Shown in pieces: positions 1 to 5,382 of a DNA stretch of 6,294 bases. Source of the stretch: Clostridia bacterium. Lineage in GTDB: Bacteria; Bacillota; Clostridia; HGM11327. The notes under the pieces are model-generated. The model searched no databases. It saw nothing but the letters and a program-made list of their open reading frames with translations, and was not told the DNA's origin. The translations under genes were made by a program, and so were the position numbers. Position 1 is the first letter of the stretch, and every line of letters starts with the position of its first letter. The stretch covers positions 1 to 6,294 of the forward strand of contig JAGBHJ010000285.1 in assembly GCA_017935525.1 (NCBI GenBank), given 5' to 3'.

Positions 1-2
1 AA

Positions 3-554
3 ATGTCAACAAGCAATATAAAGCAAAATATCAAATCAAGCGCTCTGGAGCTTTTTAACACCGTTGGTTACGAGGCAACCAGCATAAGGGATCTTTCCGC
101 AAAGGCAAACTGCTCCCTGCCAATGATGTATTACTACTACGAAAGCAAGGAAAAGCTCCTTTGGGAGATAGTGTCCGTGGACTTTGTGGAGCTTATCAAC
201 GGGATCTTTGCCAAGGCACTCAAAACAAAAAATCTCCGCTTGTTTGCAATATCCTTTGTTAACGACATTATCAACATGACCCCGGAGGAAAAGAACATCG
301 CCAGAATTGCTCTCCGCTTGCACATGGGCTCACCAAGGATCGACGCACTCAACAAGGTGGTACTGCAGTACAAATTCTCCAAGGAGCTGGAGCTGAAGAA
401 TTTTCTCCTCTCTGTCTGGAGGATGGACAAAAACCTGGAGGTCAAGACCCATCTGGTGCTTTCCACGCTGTATAACGCCATGATATCCGTGCTGTTGACA
501 AACAGACAGATATCCGTCAAGCAGATAGAAAACGACATCATCTTTCTTTTGTAA
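3..554 (+). CDS. TetR/AcrR-family transcriptional regulator
   Basis: This 183-residue protein has the architecture of a TetR-family one-component repressor, which binds operator DNA as a dimer and releases it when a small ligand enters the C-terminal domain. Residues 5-55 form the DNA-binding region: a first helix with the usual AxxLFxxxGYExTSIRDLS pattern (14-32) and a helix-turn-helix at about 26-47, ending in the family signature YYYYESKEKLL (43-53). Residues 60-183 are a helical, poorly conserved ligand-binding part, so the inducer cannot be named. The length is normal to slightly short. The ATG lies two bases inside the window, so its ribosome binding site and promoter are not visible; the N-terminus has the usual offset from the first helix and is probably complete. 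The membrane protein gene begins 11 bases after the TAA, suggesting co-transcription and possibly joint autoregulation. Family assignment is firm; target and ligand are unknown. Confidence 0.9.
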   Translation: MSTSNIKQNIKSSALELFNTVGYEATSIRDLSAKANCSLPMMYYYYESKEKLLWEIVSVDFVELINGIFAKALKTKNLRLFAISFVNDIINMTPEEKNIARIALRLHMGSPRIDALNKVVLQYKFSKELELKNFLLSVWRMDKNLEVKTHLVLSTLYNAMISVLLTNRQISVKQIENDIIFLL

Positions 555-565
555 GGAGGCATATT

Positions 566-1030
566 ATGACGGCTGACGAATTAGAGCTTTTGACCGGGAT
601 AATATCCGGTGCGATATATCTTATAATATTCGCCTTTCTTCTGATGATAGGCTACGGCGCAAGGGCAAGCAGCATATACAACAAGGTGTCGGACCACCTG
701 CCCGACAGCATTGCGGCTTACGCATGGTATCCTCTGCTCTACCTTTTGCCAATGGCACGGGCGGCAGGGCTCAAAAGCAGATATGCAATAGGCGTCAACG
801 GCGCATTTTACGCAGGCTTTATAGTATCGGTGATAATGCTGATAGCCAAGAGCCGCTTTGCGTGGGTCGCCATAACGGTGACCGTGATGCTGTGGCTGGC
901 AAGCAATATCTGCCATTGCTACGTTCTAAAAAGGTATATGGAAAAGTATTCCCCCCAAACGTCGCTTTTTGCAGTGATCGTAAGCTCGTTCTTGCCGCTG
1001 TTTAAGTTGTTTATTCATATTGATTTTTAA
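566..1030 (+). CDS. Small multi-pass membrane protein, function unknown
   Basis: This is a 154-residue hydrophobic protein that I do not recognise with certainty. Hydrophobic stretches at about 9-30, 50-67, 75-94, 97-117 and 132-152 suggest four or five membrane helices, with basic residues (K70, R72, K95, R97, K122, R123) in the connecting loops. The segment from 119 onward (YVLKRYMEKYSPQTSLFAV) recalls the 'Y-x-x-KKYSP' ending seen in small Firmicutes integral membrane proteins of the DUF5684-like kind, but this is only a resemblance. The start is fixed by a near-perfect Shine-Dalgarno AAGGAGG at 553-559, which overlaps the stop codon of the TetR gene and lies 6 bases before the ATG. The tight spacing implies translational and transcriptional coupling with the regulator. 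The protein may be the regulated partner or the output of that regulator (inference). Transcription ends at the hairpin immediately after the TAA. Confidence 0.78.
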   Translation: MTADELELLTGIISGAIYLIIFAFLLMIGYGARASSIYNKVSDHLPDSIAAYAWYPLLYLLPMARAAGLKSRYAIGVNGAFYAGFIVSVIMLIAKSRFAWVAITVTVMLWLASNICHCYVLKRYMEKYSPQTSLFAVIVSSFLPLFKLFIHIDF

Positions 1031-1033
1031 GGC

Positions 1034-1080
1034 AAAAGCACTTATGACAAACGATTTATTCGTTATCATAAGTGCTTTTT
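1034..1080 (+). terminator. Rho-independent terminator between convergent genes
   Basis: A perfect 14-base-pair inverted repeat (AAAAGCACTTATGA at 1034-1047 with TCATAAGTGCTTTT at 1066-1079) encloses an 18-base loop that can itself fold (AACGA 1050-1054 with TCGTT 1060-1064). It begins 3 bases after the membrane protein stop and ends in TTTTTGTT on the plus strand. The A-run at 1034-1037 gives a short U-run on the minus strand, so it may also stop transcripts of proS, which ends at 1138. Confidence 0.88.
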
Positions 1081-1137
1081 GTTAAAACTTCGTTATGGGG
1101 TTCACGCTAAGTACATCGCCTTCTTTGTTTCTCAATA

Positions 1138-1809
1138 TCAATATGCTCTTGCGATATATACCATGTGCTTTGCAGGCTTGCCGCAAAGTGCGCAGGTCTC
1201 GCCAAGATTTTCCTGCTCAAAGGGCATATTTCTGATGGTTGCGCCTGTAAGCTCCTTAAGCTTCTTTTCGCACTCGGGGCATCCGCACCACATTGCCTTA
1301 ATAAAGCCCTTCTTTGTTTCCAACGCGTTCATAAGGTCTGCGTTGTCAACTGCTGTGTATGTCTTCTCCTCACGTGCGTTACGCGCCGCTGTCAGCATAT
1401 CCTTCTGTATCTGCTCAAGGAGATCCTTTACAGTCTGACCGATGTTCTCCATGGGTACTGTGATCTTCTCAAGAGTGTCACGTCTTACAAGGATAACCTG
1501 GTTGTTTTCAATATCTCTGGGACCAACCTCCAGACGCAACGGGATACCGTTCATCTCGCAGTCGTTAAACTTAAATCCGGGTGACTTTTCGTCGTTATCG
1601 TCAATAAACGCTCTTACCCCTGCAGCCTTGATCTCGTCAAGAAGCTCATACGCCTTGTCAAGTACGCCGGGCTTAAACTGTGCAATGGGGATTATCATCA
1701 ACTGCTTGGGAGCAACTCTGGGCGGCAGCATAAGGCCTCTGTCGTCACCGTGCACCATTATCAACGCACCAATAAGTCTTGTGGTTACGCCCCATGACGT
1801 TTGCCACGG
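1138..1809 (-). pseudogene. proS: ProRS C-terminal fragment (after the premature stop)
   Basis: The frame downstream of the stop encodes PWQTSWGVTTRLIGAL, motif 3, the HGTP-type anticodon-binding domain (about 290-400) and the C-terminal zinc module, ending with TGA. Possible starts are a TTG at codon 275 and an ATG at codon 277. Neither has a convincing ribosome binding site, and both would cut into motif 3. I see no support for this being an independent gene or a natural split-enzyme subunit. Confidence 0.75.
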
Positions 1810-1812
1810 TTA
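1810..1812 (-). other. In-frame TAA nonsense codon in proS (codon 259)
   Basis: On the minus strand the codons read AAG-CAG-AAG-TAA-CCG-TGG-CAA-ACG, encoding KQK-stop-PWQT. Homologues have an aromatic residue, usually Tyr, at this site. TAC or TAT to TAA is a one-base change, and no insertion or deletion is needed. TAA is not the codon used for selenocysteine or pyrrolysine, and other genes in the window end on TAA. Confidence 0.93.
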
Positions 1813-2586
1813 CTTCTGCTTGCCGTCCTTGTCAAGGAACTTTACGTCAAACACCTTGCAGAAATGCTGACCAAAGAAGTGGGAAGTACCTGCCTGCAAA
1901 GCCTTACCGTCGTGCATCAAAGCCTCGATGGAGTATGTGTCAATAGCGCCTGCAAACTTTTCGTTCTCCGTCTTTCTGCCGGAAACAACGGGCACTGCCA
2001 GCCAGTCCTCACAGAACTCTTTGTAAATGTTCAGCATTCTGAGAGTTTCTTCCTCTGCCTCCTCCATCGTAGCGTGGATGGTGTGGCCCTCCTGCAACAG
2101 GAATTCAGCCGTTCTGAGGAAAGGACGTGTGGTCTTTTCCCATCTTACAACGTTTGCCCATTGGTTGTAGAGCATGGGCAGATCTCTGTATGACTGCACC
2201 CACTTGGAGTACATCTCGCAGAATATGGTTTCGGAGGTAGGTCTTACCACCAAACGCTCTGTAAGCTGCTCACTTCCGCCCTGAGTAACCCAAAGCACCT
2301 CGGGAGCAAAACCCTCCACGTGCTCAACCTCCTTCTTCAAGAGGCTTTCAGGTATCAATAACGGGAAGTACGCATTTACGTGGCCCGTCGCCTTAAACAT
2401 CTTATCCAACTGTGCCTGGATCAACTCCCAGATAGCATAACCGTAGGGCTTGATTACCATGCAGCCTCTTACGGGGGAATAGTCAACCAGATTTGTCTTT
2501 AACACAACGTCTGTGTACCACTGTGCAAAATCCACGTCTCTGCTGGTGATCTCTTGCACAAATTCATCGCTCTTTTTCTTAGCCAT
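1810..2586 (-). CDS. proS: ProRS N-terminal fragment (258 residues before the premature stop)
   Basis: This is the part of proS that would actually be translated from the native start. It carries the N-terminal catalytic half: motif 1, the TxE-type proline/ATP pocket segment (VVRPTSETIF, 113-122), the motif 2 arginine and glutamate (R158, E161), and the GTSHFFGQ segment (233-240). It lacks motif 3, the anticodon-binding domain and the zinc module, so on family knowledge it should be inactive as a synthetase. An open frame continues upstream to 2700, but that stretch is the T-box leader and not protein. Confidence 0.8.
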   Translation of the reverse strand: MAKKKSDEFVQEITSRDVDFAQWYTDVVLKTNLVDYSPVRGCMVIKPYGYAIWELIQAQLDKMFKATGHVNAYFPLLIPESLLKKEVEHVEGFAPEVLWVTQGGSEQLTERLVVRPTSETIFCEMYSKWVQSYRDLPMLYNQWANVVRWEKTTRPFLRTAEFLLQEGHTIHATMEEAEEETLRMLNIYKEFCEDWLAVPVVSGRKTENEKFAGAIDTYSIEALMHDGKALQAGTSHFFGQHFCKVFDVKFLDKDGKQK

Positions 2587-2621
2587 TTTTATTCTCCTAT
2601 CATTATCGTCTTCAAAAATAT

Positions 2622-2650
2622 AAAAACGTCCCTTGCAAACGCAAAGGACG
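2622..2650 (-). terminator. T-box leader terminator
   Basis: CGTCCTTTGC (2650-2641) pairs with GCAAGGGACG (2636-2627) over 10 base pairs with one G-U pair and a GTTT loop, followed by five T on the minus strand. It lies immediately after the T-box sequence, so it is the attenuator that competes with the antiterminator. Confidence 0.9.
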
Positions 2651-2839
2651 AAAATTTCCGCGGTACCACCCTTGATTAGCGGCAAAAGCCACTCACTCAA
2701 CGCATTATAACGGTTGCCACCGACGTTATATACTCAATTCCATAACGGTGCTCCAAAGTGGGTCGGCGTGACTTGGCGGCTCTCAGCGACTGTCGCCTCT
2801 CTGTGGGTGTCTTACCTTGTCTTTTTCATCGCATCTGTA
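2622..2839 (-). promoter_or_regulatory. T-box riboswitch (tRNA-Pro sensing) upstream of proS
   Basis: This leader binds uncharged tRNA and switches transcription of proS on when charged tRNA-Pro is scarce. The hallmark T-box AAGGGTGGTACCGCGG lies at 2673-2658. Its UGGU can pair with the ACCA end of a tRNA with discriminator A73, as expected for bacterial tRNA-Pro. The specifier appears to be CCC (2762-2760) followed by A. It was placed by aligning CCC-A-CTTTGGAGC with the glyQS-type pattern GGC-A-TTCTTGAGC, and it reads as a proline codon. Stem I carries the AGAGAGGCG and GCTGAGAGCC apical elements (about 2802-2778). A stem II-like hairpin CGTTAT/ATAACG and a stem III hairpin AGTGGC-TTTT-GCCGCT (about 2692-2677) precede the T-box. 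Element and amino-acid specificity both agree with the downstream gene. Confidence 0.95.
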
Positions 2840-2845
2840 ATGTAT

Positions 2846-2874
2846 ATTATAGCATATTATTTGATTTTTTGCAA
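2846..2874 (-). promoter_or_regulatory. Promoter of the T-box/proS unit
   Basis: The -35 TTGCAA (2874-2869) and -10 TATAAT (2851-2846) are separated by 17 bases, and TGC before the -10 makes it an extended -10 promoter. Transcription should begin near 2839, just ahead of T-box stem I. Confidence 0.85.
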
Positions 2875-2916
2875 TGGGATTTTTTGAATTTTTCCGTAAA
2901 AAATCACCGTTTTGCA

Positions 2917-3831
2917 TCAGTAGGGTCTGTAAAGCTCGTTGCCCTCGGCATCGTATATCACGCAGGAATTGGTGTACGTGGTAATAGTGTTGTCACCGTC
3001 CGTATGGTCGGGAATGTCATACAACGAAACGATATTCTCGTAAACATATCCCAACTCATCCATTGCAACTACGTAGATGCCTACCAAGTCATTCTTTGAA
3101 ACGCTGTACGTCTTATTAACTTCAAGCTCAGCGGTGTAAATTCCGCTTTCGATCTCCACAAGCTCAATTTCGAAGGTATCCACCACGTCGTCATTCAGCC
3201 TTACCTCTGCTCTGCAATCGACAATACCGGACTCCTCGCCGTTTATAATGTCAACGATCACTTTACCCTTAAATCTGTATTTGCCAAAGGTATAGCTGCT
3301 TCCGCCGTCAGAATTACCGTTTACTGTGGGCAGGTATTTTTCGCACAACCCCCTTGTGCCAACGTATATCTCCTGCGTATGAGTAACTCCGCCGCTTGTG
3401 ACGGACACTATTGCATCGTGGTCCTCCTTTTCAAAAAGCCCAACAGCAAGCTCAACCACATAGCAGAGCCCAACCTTTTCTGCCTCGTAGGTATTACCCA
3501 TAATGTCCAGGTGGACAGTAGTTTCCTCCGTTATTACCTTGGGCAAAAGCTTGACGGTAACGCCTACGGAGCCATCCTCCAAAAGCGATGGGGAATACTC
3601 CGTTTCAGCGGACACAAGTATATTCGCTTCGTTCTCCAGCATATCCTCTATTTGCCCGTACAGACCCGATACTGTATGTTGCAGACCCTCAATACGATTG
3701 TTCAACGTGGTCTGCAGACTTTCCATTCTCTCCGAAAGCTGTGATATTTTGCCAACGGATACCACCAGCGCCAAAGCAAGGCACGCAGTCGCCAGCATCC
3801 ACAGCGTATTTCCTTTTCCGTTATTACTCAT
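2917..3831 (-). CDS. Membrane-anchored coiled-coil protein with beta-rich extracytoplasmic region, function unknown
   Basis: This 304-residue protein is not a family I can name. Residues 1-8 are short and polar, 9-27 form one hydrophobic helix (signal anchor, no evident lipobox or cleavage site), and 28-68 is a predicted coiled coil with heptad-like Leu/Ile/Met spacing. Residues 72-300 are rich in alternating Val, Ile, Tyr and Thr with Gly/Asp turns. They look like two or more Ig-like beta domains, one before and one after a Gly/Ser/Asn linker at about 171-180. The protein is acidic overall. The expected topology is N-in, with the bulk outside the membrane. The ATG is supported by AAAGGAG (3845-3839) seven bases upstream. 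It has its own perfect consensus promoter and no partner gene. The following gene, proS, starts from its own promoter. A cell-envelope or surface role is inference only. Confidence 0.82.
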   Translation of the reverse strand: MSNNGKGNTLWMLATACLALALVVSVGKISQLSERMESLQTTLNNRIEGLQHTVSGLYGQIEDMLENEANILVSAETEYSPSLLEDGSVGVTVKLLPKVITEETTVHLDIMGNTYEAEKVGLCYVVELAVGLFEKEDHDAIVSVTSGGVTHTQEIYVGTRGLCEKYLPTVNGNSDGGSSYTFGKYRFKGKVIVDIINGEESGIVDCRAEVRLNDDVVDTFEIELVEIESGIYTAELEVNKTYSVSKNDLVGIYVVAMDELGYVYENIVSLYDIPDHTDGDNTITTYTNSCVIYDAEGNELYRPY

Positions 3832-3863
3832 CCGAATTCTCCTTTACGTTATTCTGTGGTCAT

Positions 3864-3892
3864 ATTATACTGCCGAATAATAAAAATGTCAA
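3864..3892 (-). promoter_or_regulatory. Consensus promoter for the coiled-coil membrane protein gene
   Basis: A perfect TTGACA (3892-3887) and a perfect TATAAT (3869-3864) are separated by exactly 17 bases. The predicted start is near 3857, leaving a short leader of about 26 bases before the ATG. Confidence 0.92.
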
Positions 3893-4085
3893 CATATTTC
3901 TCCACCCATCGGGATACCTCCTCTCTAACACAACATACCGCATCCGACATTTGTGATTAGAACCGAAAAAAGCCGTTTTCGCGCCCTTTTTTCCGTAATA
4001 AATCAGCAATACTCCCACGTGCTCCCCTTGTCCTTAAACAGCAAAATTTGTCCGAAAAAAATCAAATAAGTTCTTAAAAAAGCGG
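3893..4085. other. Intergenic region between divergent promoters
   Basis: I see no gene here. It contains an AT-rich inverted repeat, GAAAAAAG (3965-3972) with CTTTTTTC (3986-3993) around a 13-base GC-richer loop. On the minus strand an AGGAGG (3922-3917) is followed seven bases later by an ATG that opens only six codons. I found no convincing promoter feeding that mini-ORF. An operator could be present but none is evident by eye. Confidence 0.5.
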
Positions 4086-4114
4086 TTGACTTTTCCTTTT
4101 TGATGTAGTATAAT
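4086..4114 (+). promoter_or_regulatory. Promoter of the oxidoreductase gene
   Basis: The -35 TTGACT (4086-4091) and a perfect -10 TATAAT (4109-4114) are separated by 17 bases. Transcription should begin near 4121, giving a leader of about 100 bases. Confidence 0.9.
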
Positions 4115-4120
4115 ATTATC

Positions 4121-4223
4121 AAGGCAGGAAGGTGGGGCTTTCACTTTTGTCCCCATTGCTTTCCATAAATCATTTAATAGAAAAATTATTGTCGGCTTGT
4201 CGGCAATAAACAGGAGATTTGTT
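4121..4223 (+). promoter_or_regulatory. Long structured 5' leader of the oxidoreductase gene
   Basis: The roughly 100-base leader can form a TGGGG/CCCCA hairpin (4133-4137 with 4151-4155). A second hairpin, TTATTG/CAATAA (4186-4191 with 4204-4209), ends two bases before the AGGAG (4212-4216). The second loop includes the direct repeat GTCGGC-TT-GTCGGC. I do not recognise a known riboswitch class. The position next to the ribosome binding site would suit control of translation, but the stems are short and may be incidental. Confidence 0.35.
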
Positions 4224-5276
4224 ATGAAGAAAAAAGTAGCTATTGTAGGTTACGGCGGTCAGGGTGGCTGGCATGCTAACCATGCTCTCAAGAGCGACGT
4301 TGTAGAGCTTAGCGGTATTTACGATATCAAGCAGTCAAGAATAGATCTTGCAAAGGCTAACGGCATTCACACATATGACTCTTTTGAAGCAGTTATCAAT
4401 GACCCTCAGGTTGACATTGTAGTTTGTGCTACACCTAACGACGTTCACAAGGACATCGTTATTAACGCATTGCGCGCCGGCAAGAACGTTGTTTGCGAAA
4501 AGCCCGTTGCTCTTTCCGTAGAAGATTTTGACGATATGTGCACTGCTGCAAAGGAAAGCGGCAAGCTCTTTACAGTTCACCAGAACAGACGTTGGGACGT
4601 TGACTACCTTGCTATTCAGTCCCTCATCAACAGCGGCGAGATTGGCGAGACTATCAATATCGAGTCCCGTGTACACGGTTCCCGTGGTATCCCCTCCGAC
4701 TGGAGATGCCTCAAGCCCTACGGCGGCGGCATGGTGCTTGACTGGGGTGTTCACCTTATCGACCAGATGCTCCTTTTGATCCCCGAAAAGATCAAGAAGA
4801 TCTACTGCCAGCTCAGAAACATCACAACAAACGAGGTTGACGACGGCTTTACTCTCCAGATCACATTTGAGTCCGGCAAGACAGCAACTGTTGAGGTTGG
4901 TACTTACAACTTTATCTATATGCCCAGATTCTATATGCAGTGCAAGAACGGCGCCGCTATGATCGAGGATTGGCAGAAGAAGTGCAAGGTTGCAAAGCTT
5001 AAGGCATGGAACGAGAAGGAAGTTGTTCCTGTACAGACAGCAGCAGGCATCACAAAGACAATGGCTCCCAGAGATGAGATCACATTGGACAGCTACGAGA
5101 TCGAAAGACCCGTTTCCGACGTTCACGATTTCTACCGCAACCTTGTTAAGGCTGTTGACGGTGAGGAAGAACAGATCGTTAAGCTTTGTCAGGTAAGACG
5201 TGTTCTCCGCGTTATGGAAGCATGCTTTAAGTCAGGCGAGTCCGGTCAGGCTATCATCTACGACGAGGCATTCTGA
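4224..5276 (+). CDS. Gfo/Idh/MocA-family NAD(P)-dependent oxidoreductase
   Basis: This 350-residue protein belongs to the family of sugar, inositol and related dehydrogenases that oxidise or reduce a hydroxyl/keto group with NAD(P). The N-terminal Rossmann fold shows VAIVGYGGQG (5-14) and an acidic residue after strand 2 (D34), which favours NAD. Next come ATPNDVH (69-75) and the family EKP motif with K93 (CEKPVALS). The C-terminal alpha/beta domain carries GGGMVLDWGVHLID (167-180), with D173 and H177 as the expected catalytic pair. The length is typical. The ATG at 4224 is chosen because AGGAG (4212-4216) lies seven bases upstream; an in-frame TTG at 4197 would put the ribosome binding site inside the gene. 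The gene is alone between its own promoter and terminator, so neighbours do not reveal the substrate. Val codons are almost all GTT/GTA with a single GTG, unlike the flanking genes, suggesting strong expression. Confidence 0.93.
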   Translation: MKKKVAIVGYGGQGGWHANHALKSDVVELSGIYDIKQSRIDLAKANGIHTYDSFEAVINDPQVDIVVCATPNDVHKDIVINALRAGKNVVCEKPVALSVEDFDDMCTAAKESGKLFTVHQNRRWDVDYLAIQSLINSGEIGETINIESRVHGSRGIPSDWRCLKPYGGGMVLDWGVHLIDQMLLLIPEKIKKIYCQLRNITTNEVDDGFTLQITFESGKTATVEVGTYNFIYMPRFYMQCKNGAAMIEDWQKKCKVAKLKAWNEKEVVPVQTAAGITKTMAPRDEITLDSYEIERPVSDVHDFYRNLVKAVDGEEEQIVKLCQVRRVLRVMEACFKSGESGQAIIYDEAF

Positions 5277-5304
5277 TCGATTTGAATTCAGATACGTATA
5301 TTTT

Positions 5305-5330
5305 GGGAGTCCGATGGGCTCCCTTTTTTT
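5305..5330 (+). terminator. Rho-independent terminator of the oxidoreductase gene
   Basis: GGGAGTCC (5305-5312) pairs with GGGCTCCC (5316-5323) over 8 base pairs including one G-T pair, with a GAT loop, followed by seven T. It lies about 28 bases after the TGA. Confidence 0.93.
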
Positions 5331-5373
5331 ATAAAAGAATCAGGGCAGGGATAACTTTCTATCCTCTGCCCTG
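5331..5373 (-). terminator. Terminator of the minus-strand membrane protein gene
   Basis: CAGGGCAGAGGATA (5373-5360, minus strand) pairs with TATCCCTGCCCTG (5353-5341) over 13 base pairs with one bulged base and a six-base loop, followed by ATTCTTTTAT. It starts 10 bases after the TAA of the convergent gene. The U-run is imperfect but the stem is strong. Confidence 0.82.
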
Positions 5374-5382
5374 TTGCTGTTA

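Larger units (their letters stand above)
1138..2586 (-). pseudogene. proS: Prolyl-tRNA synthetase, short (eukaryote/archaeal-like) type, interrupted by an in-frame stop
   Basis: ProRS activates proline with ATP and charges tRNA-Pro in the cytoplasm. The full frame spans 482 codons, matching the roughly 480 residues of the eukaryote/archaeal-like ProRS that lacks the YbaK editing insertion. Class II motif 1 lies around 48-80, motif 2 around 156-168 (FLRTAEFLLQEGH), and motif 3 around 273-290 (GALIMVHGDDRG then LPP). The anticodon-binding domain follows, then a C-terminal zinc module with Cys434, Cys439, Cys465 and Cys468 and the typical final Tyr482. Codon 259 is TAA (1810-1812), where relatives usually carry Tyr before the (P/A)W-x-TSWG segment. 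Reading frame and similarity continue unchanged on both sides, so a single substitution explains it. The ATG at 2586 is supported by AGGAG (2594-2598) seven bases upstream. The gene sits behind a T-box and promoter that look functional. As written it cannot give full-length enzyme; sequencing error is a serious alternative. Confidence 0.9.

Noticed and set aside
1138..1764. The C-terminal part of proS as a separate gene, such as a split synthetase subunit.
   Set aside because: There is no ribosome binding site before the possible TTG or ATG, the start would lie inside motif 3, and only one codon separates the two halves.
1810..1812. Recoding of TAA as an amino acid in this organism.
   Set aside because: TAA also ends the TetR gene, the first membrane protein, the DUF5412-like gene and the partial right-edge gene at sensible positions next to terminators or ribosome binding sites.
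2587..2700. An N-terminal extension of ProRS by 38 residues, since the frame is open to 2700.
   Set aside because: The stretch is T-box stem III, antiterminator and terminator. The ribosome binding site AGGAG and ATG at 2586 fit the known ProRS N-terminus.
2882..2910. A hairpin terminator after the coiled-coil protein gene.
   Set aside because: The only inverted repeat is short, AT-rich and mismatched. No convincing intrinsic terminator is visible between 2917 and the proS promoter.
3965..3993. An AT-rich inverted repeat as an intrinsic terminator or operator.
   Set aside because: The stem is eight mostly A-T pairs, no U-run follows on either strand, and no gene ends nearby.
4197..4223. A TTG start at 4197 adding nine residues to the oxidoreductase.
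   Set aside because: The ATG at 4224 has a well-spaced AGGAG, and the Rossmann strand begins right after it. The extension would contain the ribosome binding site.
4335..5126. A 263-residue minus-strand open frame opposite the oxidoreductase.
   Set aside because: It is a shadow of biased codon use in the real gene, with no ribosome binding site and no recognisable motif.
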